Shown: positions 31,688 to 39,800 of the stretch, one piece after another
Layout of the letters: each line of letters starts with the position of its first letter
How positions within the stretch are numbered: the stretch's first letter is position 1
NCBI GenBank assembly: GCA_043719385.1
Contig: JAYSTY010000285.1
Coordinates: forward strand, 1-42,154
DNA: 42,154 nt
Reading direction: 5' to 3'
DNA from: JAFDVL01 sp043719385
Lineage (GTDB): Bacteria > Acidobacteriota > Blastocatellia > RBC074
The notes under the pieces: generated by a model
Seen by the model: only the letters and a program-made list of their open reading frames with translations
Told to the model about the DNA's origin: nothing
Databases searched by the model: none
Position numbers and translations under genes: made by a program

Positions 31688-32620
31688 ATGAAAAAAATTG
31701 CATTTATTTTTCCTGGACAAGGTTCACAGCACGCCGGAATGGGACGCGAATTATTTGCTGATTTTCCCGTTGCGCGTGCGGTCTTTGAAGAAGCAGACGA
31801 AGCCCTTGGCTTTGCCATCAGTGATCTTTGCTTTAATGGGCCGGAAGAAGATTTACAACTCACGGCAAACACGCAACCGGCGATTTTGACTGCTTCAATT
31901 GCTGCCCTGCGCGTTTTGGCGGAGCAGGGAATTAAGCCTGATTTTGTAGCTGGTCACAGCCTGGGCGAATATTCTGCGCTGGTTGCCGCCAGTTCTTTGA
32001 CTTTGACAGACGCTGTAAAAACAGTCCGTTTGCGTGGGCAATTGATGCAGCAATCGGTTCCTGTTGGTTTAGGTGCGATGGCGGCGATTCTGGGCTTGAG
32101 CGCTGAACAGGTAATTGCAGCCTGCACTGAAGTCGCACAGGCTCAGGTTTGTGCTCCAGCGAATTTTAATACGCCCGTGCAAACCGTGATCGCCGGTCAT
32201 CAGGAAGCCGTAGAAAGAGCCGTGGCAAAATGTCAGGAACTGGGAGCCAGGCGCACAATTATGCTGAAAGTCAGCGCCCCGTTTCATTGTGCTTTGATGA
32301 AAACTGCGCAGGAGCAATTGACACCGTGGCTAACTGACACTAACTTCAACGATCTTTCAATTCCAATGATCAATAATGTAGACGCAGTGCTGGTCAAAAC
32401 GGGTGCGATTGCGCGTGAAGGTTTAATCAGACAAGTTTCGTCTTCAGTGCGCTGGACTGAAAGCGTCGAAAAAATGATAACGGCAGGTATAGATACTTTT
32501 GTTGAGGTTGGGCCGGGCAAAGTTTTATGCGGGCTGGTGAAGTCAATTAACCGCGAAGTGAAATTTCTTAACGTTGAGAACAACGCAAGTTTGGCCGACG
32601 CAATTGTGAAGCTTGGTTAA
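31688..32620 (+). CDS. fabD: malonyl-CoA:ACP transacylase
   Basis: Loads malonyl groups onto ACP. 310 residues from ATG 31688 (a TTG precedes it). Active-site Ser91 in GHSLGEYSA and His200 in SAPFHCALM are present, with FPGQGSQ at the N-terminus and QPAILTAS. There is no Shine-Dalgarno: the leader is the end of hairpin element 6 followed by a T-run. Translation may therefore be weak or depend on unusual initiation. Confidence 0.96.
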   Translation: MKKIAFIFPGQGSQHAGMGRELFADFPVARAVFEEADEALGFAISDLCFNGPEEDLQLTANTQPAILTASIAALRVLAEQGIKPDFVAGHSLGEYSALVAASSLTLTDAVKTVRLRGQLMQQSVPVGLGAMAAILGLSAEQVIAACTEVAQAQVCAPANFNTPVQTVIAGHQEAVERAVAKCQELGARRTIMLKVSAPFHCALMKTAQEQLTPWLTDTNFNDLSIPMINNVDAVLVKTGAIAREGLIRQVSSSVRWTESVEKMITAGIDTFVEVGPGKVLCGLVKSINREVKFLNVENNASLADAIVKLG

Positions 32621-32632
32621 TGAGCGAAAAAA

Positions 32633-33376
32633 ATGTTTAGTCTGGCTGGAAAAATCGCATTGGTGACAGGTGGCTCCCAGGGCATTGGGCGTGCGACGGC
32701 ACTGGCTCTGGCTGAGGCGGGAGCTGATGTCGCAGTGATGGCGCGGTCACTTGATAAGTGCGAAGCTGTGGCGGAAGAAATCAAAGCGCTTGGGCGTCGT
32801 GCGGTGGCTGTTCGTGCTGATCTTGGCAACGAAGAAGAGCTTAAGGCTGGAGTCGAAAAAGTTACTGAAGCGTTAGGTGCGATCAATATTTTAGTCAACA
32901 ACGCAGCGATTACGCGGGATGGTTTGCTGTTGCGGATGAAACGGGAAGATTGGGATGCAGTTATCAATACGAATCTGACCGGAGTATTTTTATTAACGCA
33001 AAAAGTATTGCCAATGATGACCAAAGCGCGTCAGGGCCGCATCGTCAATTTGACTTCGGTCGTTGCCCAATCCGGCAATCCTGGACAAGTGAATTACATT
33101 GCGGCGAAAGCGGGCATCATCGGTTTTACAAAAGCAGTGGCGCGGGAATATGCGACCCGCAATATTACGGTCAATGCCGTGGCGCCTGGTTTTATTGAAA
33201 CGCCGATGACTGCTGTCTTACCGGCTGCCGCAAAAGACGCCATGCTTAATCAAATTCCCTTAAAACGTCCGGGAACTGACCGCGACGTCGCTTATGCAGT
33301 TGCATTTTTAGCCTCGGATGAGGCAGGCTATATCACAGGCCAGGTGCTCAATGTGAATGGTGGAATGTATATGTAA
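32633..33376 (+). CDS. fabG: 3-oxoacyl-ACP reductase
   Basis: Short-chain dehydrogenase that reduces ketoacyl-ACP with NADPH. 247 residues. TGGSQGIG cofactor loop, NNAAITRD, catalytic Ser142, Tyr155 and Lys159 (VNYIAAK), and the closing ITGQVLNVNGGMYM. Starts 12 bases after fabD. Confidence 0.97.
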   Translation: MFSLAGKIALVTGGSQGIGRATALALAEAGADVAVMARSLDKCEAVAEEIKALGRRAVAVRADLGNEEELKAGVEKVTEALGAINILVNNAAITRDGLLLRMKREDWDAVINTNLTGVFLLTQKVLPMMTKARQGRIVNLTSVVAQSGNPGQVNYIAAKAGIIGFTKAVAREYATRNITVNAVAPGFIETPMTAVLPAAAKDAMLNQIPLKRPGTDRDVAYAVAFLASDEAGYITGQVLNVNGGMYM

Positions 33377-33468
33377 AAAAGGATGCGCGCCCTGTGGGTT
33401 TTAAATGTGAGATTTGAGCTTTCAGTAGCGCTCGCCCCCAACCCTTAAATATTCGGAGGAACGAACTA

Positions 33469-33708
33469 ATGTCAGAATCAATTGAAGAAAAAGTCAAACA
33501 GATTATCGTGGATGAACTTGGAGTCGAAGAATCAGAAGTCACTCCCAACGCCCGTTTCGTGGATGATTTGGGCGCGGACTCGCTCGACAACGTCGAACTG
33601 GTGATGAGATTTGAAGAAGAATTCGGGGTGGAGATTCCAGACGAAGACGCGGAAAAAATTCAAAGCGTGCGGGATGCGGTTGAATACATTGAAAAGCATT
33701 CCAAATAA
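33469..33708 (+). CDS. acpP: acyl carrier protein
   Basis: Carries growing acyl chains on a phosphopantetheine arm. 79 acidic residues; Ser38 in GADSLDNVEL is the attachment site. GGAGGAAC precedes the ATG at a good distance, the strongest ribosome-binding site in the operon, consistent with the high ACP level cells need. The 92 bases between fabG and acpP show nothing else. Confidence 0.98.
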   Translation: MSESIEEKVKQIIVDELGVEESEVTPNARFVDDLGADSLDNVELVMRFEEEFGVEIPDEDAEKIQSVRDAVEYIEKHSK

Positions 33709-33722
33709 TTACGACGCAGATC

Positions 33723-33810
33723 AAACCACGAAAATCTGATGATTCTGACAGCGCAGTCGGCTGACATTATTTTTCATCGTTAAGTTTTTCGTGGTTTAGT
33801 TTTTGTTTTC
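33723..33810 (+). terminator. long-loop hairpin between acpP and fabF, possible partial terminator
   Basis: AAACCACGAAAA (33723-33734) pairs perfectly with TTTTCGTGGTTT (33786-33797) around a 51-base loop, followed by AGTTTTTGTTTTC. The AT-rich stem and big loop make it weak; it may trim acpP messages while letting fabF transcription continue. Confidence 0.45.
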
Positions 33811-33834
33811 TTTGATGAGATAAGGAAGACAATT

Positions 33835-35082
33835 GTGAGCAATCAGTTATTCAAAAAAAGAGTTGTTGTCACGGGCATCGGCATTGTCAGTCCGCTCGGC
33901 AATACGACCGAGGAAACCTGGGCTGGTGCTATCGCTGGTCGAAGCGGAGTTGATTACATCACTCGTTTCGATACCAGTCAGCATTCAGTGCGCTTTGCCG
34001 CCGAAACCAAAAATTTTGATCCACTTAATTTTGTGGAGAAAAAAGAAATCAAGAAGATGGACTATTACATCTTCTATGCGATTGCGGCGGCGCAGGAAGC
34101 CTTAGCCGATTCCGGGTTGAAAGTAACGCCGGACATCGCCGAGGAAGTCGGCACGTATATCGGCAGTGGCATTGGCGGATTCGGTGTGTTTGAACGCGAA
34201 CATACCAAAATGATTGAGGGCGGCCCCAGTCGGATTTCGCCTTTCTTTATTCCCGCGTCAATTGTCAATCTGGCAACCGGCCATGTCTCAATTCTGGCGG
34301 GTGCAAAAGGGCCGAATTCGGCAACGGCGACGGCTTGCAGTTCTGGCGCACACGCGATTGGCGACAGCTTTAAAATTATCCAGCGCGGCGATGCCATCGC
34401 CATGATTTGTGGTGGCAGCGAAGGCGCAATCACTCCCATGTCCGTGGGCGGCTTTGCTTCGATGAAAGCCCTGTCCACACGCAACGACGACCCCCAGCGA
34501 GCTTCACGTCCGTTTGATAAAGACCGCAATGGATTTGTGATTGGCGAAGGAGCGGGAATTTTAATTCTTGAAGAGTTGGAATTTGCCAAAGCCAGAGGCG
34601 CAAAAATTTACGCTGAAATTGTCGGTTATGCGATGACCAGCGACGCCTTTCATTACACCATGCCGGATGTTGATGGTCCGCGGCGCGTGATGCTGAAATG
34701 CGCGAAGGACGCCGGGATTGAAATGAACATGGTGGATTACATCAATGTGCATGGGACTTCGACACCAATTGGCGATAAAAACGAAACCAACGCGATCAAG
34801 GCTGCCTTCGGTGAACATGCGTATAAACTGGCCGCCAGTTCGACTAAATCAATGACCGGGCATTTGCTCGGTGGCGCAGGTGGTTTGGAGGCAGGAATAA
34901 CTGCGCTGGCGATTCATAATCAACTGATTCCACCAACCATCAATTATGAAACTCCTGACCCGGAATGCGATTTGGATTATGTTCCGAATCAGGCGCGACC
35001 CGCAAAAATCACCTATTCGCTGTCGAATAGTTTTGGCTTTGGGGGAACGAATGCGGCTTTATTATTTAAAAAATACGAATAG
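33835..35082 (+). CDS. fabF: beta-ketoacyl-ACP synthase II
   Basis: Elongating condensing enzyme of fatty-acid synthesis. 415 residues from a GTG start at 33835, set by AAGGAAG at 33822-33828. Catalytic residues: Cys168 in TATACSSGAHAIG, His306 in VHGTSTPIGD, His343 in SMTGHLLGGAGG. The C-terminal NSFGFGGTNAALLF is standard. Last gene of the operon, followed by a clear terminator. Confidence 0.97.
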   Translation: MSNQLFKKRVVVTGIGIVSPLGNTTEETWAGAIAGRSGVDYITRFDTSQHSVRFAAETKNFDPLNFVEKKEIKKMDYYIFYAIAAAQEALADSGLKVTPDIAEEVGTYIGSGIGGFGVFEREHTKMIEGGPSRISPFFIPASIVNLATGHVSILAGAKGPNSATATACSSGAHAIGDSFKIIQRGDAIAMICGGSEGAITPMSVGGFASMKALSTRNDDPQRASRPFDKDRNGFVIGEGAGILILEELEFAKARGAKIYAEIVGYAMTSDAFHYTMPDVDGPRRVMLKCAKDAGIEMNMVDYINVHGTSTPIGDKNETNAIKAAFGEHAYKLAASSTKSMTGHLLGGAGGLEAGITALAIHNQLIPPTINYETPDPECDLDYVPNQARPAKITYSLSNSFGFGGTNAALLFKKYE

Positions 35083-35101
35083 CCAAAGCGACATAAAAAA
35101 T

Positions 35102-35142
35102 AAACCCGCGAAAGTTTTACAACTCTCGCGGGTTTTGTTTTT
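35102..35142 (+). terminator. intrinsic terminator of the fatty-acid operon
   Basis: AAACCCGCGA (35102-35111) pairs with TCGCGGGTTT (35126-35135), 14-base loop, then TTGTTTTT-type U-tract through 35142. It starts 20 bases after the fabF stop and is the best terminator in the window. Confidence 0.9.
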
Positions 35143-35169
35143 AGAGTGCGTTGCGTTGCCGCAAACCCC

Positions 35170-35210
35170 GTCGCTACGGCTCCGGGTACTGTACCGGAAG
35201 CCATAGCGAC
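35170..35210. repeat. GTAC-centred palindrome, second copy
   Basis: An imperfect palindrome of about 41 bases (17 of 20 arm positions pair), with outer ends GTCGCTA/TAGCGAC and a central GGTACTGTACC. It matches the unit at 21926-21962 closely, so it is a dispersed repeat. It lies between the fabF terminator and the convergent ctaA stop. Confidence 0.75.
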
Positions 35211-35262
35211 CGGCTCTCCCGTTAACATACTCGTAAACTGCTCCAGGCTTGATCGCTAATCG

Positions 35263-36225
35263 TCAGTTGCGTGCTGCGACAAATTTTTCTTCCATGCTAA
35301 TTGTCTGCCTGGCTTTTACACTGGCAAGCACACACGCCGAAAACAACACCAGATTCACCCACACCAGGTTCGCCATAAACAAATGCAAAAGCTGCATCCA
35401 GACTGGTGCATGCAATAAAAGATTAATGCCACCCAGAATTATTTGCGTCACAAAAAGCCCAAGCTGGAATTTGGAAAGCAGAGCCACCTGACGGGTATGG
35501 TGAGAAAGGCTCAGCACCACCACGCAAAATATGATCGTCAAACCAAGCAGGATTGCCGCCACCGGGTGAATCCAAATCAGGCTCTCCAGGAAATGTTTGG
35601 GAGCCAGATCACGAGCCATTCCTTCCGCCATTGAGGTGACAGGAAACAGAGTCGTGCCGAGGGCTGTCACCGCTCCTGAGGCGCTGAGAAAAATGATTCC
35701 GGCTAAACACGCTCCCAGCAAAATTGCCTGCTTTAAGTTAGCGCCCAAATGCAAAGGCCAGCCAATTTCTTTTCTGGTTGACGCCCACCACGCGGTCAGG
35801 GCCAGAAACGCCAGCAACAAAAATGTATTGGCCAGATGCAGTGAAATGACAACGGCACGAGCGATAGAATCGTTTTCTGCGACTAATCCTTTTTTGACTA
35901 AAACCGCGCCAATCAATGCCTCAAAAATAGTGAAGAGGAGGGAAAGCGCCGCACACCAGCGAACGATGTGTCGTTTCGGAAAAACCAGCAAAGCCCAAAT
36001 AGCCAGCATCAGCACCAGGATTCCGTCGAGTCCGGTACTGAGGCGGTGCGAAAATTCGATCAGTGTTTTAAGCCCTGGCGCAGGCGGAATAAATTGTCCG
36101 TTGCAATCAGGCCAATGCTCGCCACAACCATTGCCTGCTTTCGCAACGCGAACATACGCGCCCCACACAATGACGGGTAAATTGTAGATCAAAACTCCCC
36201 ACGCAAATTTTGCAAAACGATTCAT
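35263..36225 (-). CDS. ctaA: haem A synthase (CtaA/COX15)
   Basis: Integral membrane oxidase that converts haem O to haem A for cytochrome oxidase. 320 residues, eight hydrophobic helices. GAYVRVAKAGNGCGEHWPDCNG carries the loop cysteine pair, and the haem-ligand histidines sit in IEFSHR, ISLHLANT, IWIHPVAA and QLLHLFMANLVWVN. The C-terminal 15 residues are polar. No other oxidase gene is in the window. It converges on fabF. Confidence 0.93.
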   Translation of the reverse strand: MNRFAKFAWGVLIYNLPVIVWGAYVRVAKAGNGCGEHWPDCNGQFIPPAPGLKTLIEFSHRLSTGLDGILVLMLAIWALLVFPKRHIVRWCAALSLLFTIFEALIGAVLVKKGLVAENDSIARAVVISLHLANTFLLLAFLALTAWWASTRKEIGWPLHLGANLKQAILLGACLAGIIFLSASGAVTALGTTLFPVTSMAEGMARDLAPKHFLESLIWIHPVAAILLGLTIIFCVVVLSLSHHTRQVALLSKFQLGLFVTQIILGGINLLLHAPVWMQLLHLFMANLVWVNLVLFSACVLASVKARQTISMEEKFVAARN

Positions 36226-36252
36226 AAGTTAATTAGTAACTAATCAGGTCCT

Positions 36253-36374
36253 GGGTCTTAGGTTTTTGGTCTTTGGCAAATAACCATCATGGCTTCATTC
36301 CACGGCAAATAATGCTGCGCAATGATTGACACTAATGCGTTATGCTGGGGACAAATTACAAAGACCAAAGACCC
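36253..36374. repeat. hairpin element 7: GGTCTTTG-type arms between the membrane protein and ctaA
   Basis: The arm at 36253-36276 (GGGTCTTAGG...TTTGG) is countered by CAAAGACCAAAGACCC at 36359-36374, about 82 bases apart. The arm matches the element at 31649-31670 at 20 of 22 positions (reverse-complement reading). It begins on the minus strand 27 bases after the stop of the membrane protein. Confidence 0.6.
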
Positions 36375-36401
36375 TTTTTCCACGCCAAAATATTCTTCCA
36401 A

Positions 36402-36878
36402 TTAAGCACCCTCTTTCATTCCCGGAATATTCCGAGTGTGATACCAGTCAAAGCCTAACAGAAATAATCCCTGTACGACAACGCCCCAGCCTGTGCCGAA
36501 CCACCACGCGCTTTTTCGGCCCCAGGTAAACGCCAGAAGTAAGCCGACAAGGATGTAAATCACATCCAGCGGCAGCATCAGCTTTAATAATTTTCGCAGC
36601 TTGTATGCTTCAAGCGTAACTGCATCTTTGGCGGCAGGATCGGCTAAGGCCGCGCGGCGTTTCGTTGTCAAAAAAGTAGCGCCGATGGCAATTGCCGTAT
36701 CAATAAATCCCCAGGCGGCGGCTTGAATTCCGAAACCTTTTAAGAACGGATCATCAATAAAAAACATTACGACGCCAAAGACAAAACTCAACACGCCCCA
36801 CCACGCCAGGCGACGGGAAAGAATGAATTGATATTGCCAGATATTGATTTTTTTGGGTTTACTCGTTGGTTGTTTCAT
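36402..36878 (-). CDS. small integral membrane protein
   Basis: Protein of 158 residues with four hydrophobic helices (about 24-42, 48-69, 98-116, 127-143) and a basic N-terminus. It may match the DUF6992 family, but I hold that loosely. Motifs: FILSRRLAWWGVLSFV, FGIQAAAWGFIDTAIA, and the closing LFLLGFDWYHTRNIPG. Starts three bases after the protease stop, so it is probably translated with that gene; function unknown. Confidence 0.6.
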   Translation of the reverse strand: MKQPTSKPKKINIWQYQFILSRRLAWWGVLSFVFGVVMFFIDDPFLKGFGIQAAAWGFIDTAIAIGATFLTTKRRAALADPAAKDAVTLEAYKLRKLLKLMLPLDVIYILVGLLLAFTWGRKSAWWFGTGWGVVVQGLFLLGFDWYHTRNIPGMKEGA

Positions 36879-36881
36879 CTA

Positions 36882-39800
36882 CTATTTAAGCGGGATTGTA
36901 ACGCGATTTGCCTCAACTCCATTCAGCGTTAAGACGACTTCAACTTTGCGTGCGCCGGCCTGGATTGTCGCCGGAAGCTCAATATTAATTTGATCAAGTC
37001 CGGCATAAAATCCCTGTGCGCCGGCATACAAAACACGCGCTTCCTGACCATCAATTGTCACGCGGAGTGATTCAGCTACACCATTTTCATCATTGGCATT
37101 CGCGGCTGTAGCATGGCGGAATCCTGTCCCAAAAAGGATCAGGAAATTTGGTTTGCCATTAACCGTAACATCGAATGGCGCAGGCAAATAATTAATACTG
37201 TCAGCCGTTGCCAGCGCCGCTGCATCGCCTCTGCCTGTTGCATCAACCGTGAAAATGGAAGGTGCGGCTTCAGTGATTTGCGCCGTCGCCAGCGCATATT
37301 TACCCGTTGGATTACTGACAATAATCGTCGCCGCACCCAGGTCGAGGCCGGGCGGTATGACAAAATTAACCTGCGTCGGAGACACATACAACAACGGCGC
37401 AGGTATGCCGTTGACCATCACCTTTGTTCCTGCCAACTCATTCGGGACTGGCAGCGTTAACGCCGCTTCCGTGCGAATTGCCAAATCTGCGCCAAAGGCT
37501 GAAGCGATAGAATCCGCTGGCAAGGCTCCGCCCTGATAATGAGCGGCGTTGACGACAGCCATTGGAGCCGCTGTCACGACATTGACCAGCACGTTTTTGG
37601 TATCACTCAAGCCGCCATCGCTGGCCTGGAATTTGAGTGTGAAAGTACGTCCCGCATCAGCGGCTGTCGGTGTCCAGCGCAACACGCCACGCGCATTATT
37701 AATCGTTGCGATTTCCTGATTGAAGCTTGCCCCGGCGGGCAGGTCTGAGGCCGTCAGCGTTAACGGCGCGAGCGCATTTAACTCGTTGGCAGTGACTGTG
37801 AATTTTAATTCATTCCCGGCTACCGCAAGCTGATTGACTGGCACAGCCAGTGATGGCGGTGCACCAAGCGCACTGAGGTTGAGGGGCAATTGCAGCCGTT
37901 CATTAAAGCTGCTGGCGACTGGCTGGGTCGCGGTTCCGGTTCCTCCGCCAATGACATAAAAATAATTGCCCGCAACTACACCATTTGTTTGCGTCCGGGT
38001 TGAAGTCAAATTAAAGGAATCGTCCAGCGCGATCCAGCGATTATTTTTGACATCGTACAGTTCCGCCGTTCCCAATGTTGTACGCAGCGTTGCATCTTCG
38101 CCCCCGACCAGCAACCAGTAAGTATTGCCGCTGGCATCTTTAAAAACCGTGCTCGCAGCAAAAGCCCTGGCCCGATTGAGCGGCGCGATGTTTGCCCATT
38201 TCTGCGTGGCGAAATCGTACACTTCACAATTGGCTAAACCTCCGGCAATCCCGAAGCCGCCTGCCACATAAAGCTTGCCGTCAAGCAAAGTTGATTTGTG
38301 TGCGTAACGCGCCGTATTCATTGGTGGCAGCGATGACCAGGTATTGGCTGCGACATCAAAAGCACGCACATTGGCCACCTGCGTAGTGGAAGAATTTAAT
38401 CCGCCGGTGACGTAAAAAATTCCCTGCGCCGCATCCGTTGCACAGGCATAAGCAGATAACGCGAGCGGCATATTCGCGGCGGTGGCCCAGGCATTATTTC
38501 TCAGGTCGTAAACGTAATGCGTGTCAATGGTTGAGGTTTCAGTAGCTCCACCGGGCACGTAAATTTTTCCGTTAATCACTGCGGCGTCCGTGCTGCTCAA
38601 AAACACCGGCAACGATGCCAGCGAAGTCCACGCGTTGGCGTTCGGATCATAACGACGAACAGCATTCGTTGCGGTCACGCTCGAAGCCGCAGTTCGACCA
38701 CCAATGGCAATGATGTTGTCGCCATCGCTGACATACGTTGCACGCATTAAAGCCGACGACATTGAGGCCCGGATTTGCCACATCCGGGCAAGCGCGAAAG
38801 TGTTGCTGAAGGCTTCGGTTTCCGCGCTTTCGTTGTCAGTGGCGACTACGCGCACGCGGTAATTTGTCGCTGCCGTGAGCGCGGTCGGAATGCGCCAGTT
38901 GTAGGATTGCGCTTCGCCGGGAATTCCGTCTGCGAGGTCGCTGATAAACGTTGTATCGCGGAAGAGTGAAACTTTATGTCTGGCGATGGTTTGATTGTCC
39001 GCCGAAATCCAGGTAATTCCTACAACTCCTCCGCTGAATCCGTTTTGTCCGGCAGTTGGCGTTAGGACTTGAACAGTTGGCGGCGTCGGCGCGGTAAAAG
39101 TAAAAGCATTGGTCAGCGTCGCAATTTGTGCGCCATTTGCCGCCGTCACATCAACTGCCCCAGCCGTGCCGACAACCGGAGTCAGGACACGCAACGTCCG
39201 TGAATTGATAAACGTCACATTGGCCTGCGTCGTGCCGAATTTGATGGTTGTCTCCGGGGTAAAATTCGCGCCTGAAATTGTGATCACGGAACCGCCCCGC
39301 GTCGAACCAGCCGCAGGAAAGACCTGGGACAAAATGGGAATTACGGTCGGGCTGCCAGTTTGATAATACGTGAAGCCATTGCCCTGGGCGGTTTCTCCCA
39401 AACGGTTTTTGACCCGCACAATCACTGCTCCCGCCGCATGTGCAGGAGTCGTCACCGAAATTGTGGAGCCGCTGATAACATTGATCGAAGTCGCGGCAAT
39501 GCCATCAAACGTGACGCCGGTGTCGGCGGTGTCCGTAAAATTAGCGCCGCTGATCGTCACTTTCGTGCCGCCCGCGAGCGCTCCAAAGGCCGGACTAATC
39601 GCCGTGATATTTGGCGTGGGCTGATCCGCTGGTTTGATGATGACCGGGTTGGACGAACGAGCCGAAATCCGCACATCATCAATGTACCAGCCATCATGAT
39701 TTTCCACCGGATCAGTCAATAAGCGAAAACGGATGCGTGCCTGCGCCTGATTCGCCAAAGCATCAAGCGGAATAATTGCCTGATTGAATGTGCTGAGGCC

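Noticed and set aside
36326..36345. TTGACA...TATGCT as a promoter between ctaA and the membrane protein
   Set aside because: The hexamers are only eight bases apart, too close for sigma70, and it would point toward no plus-strand gene.
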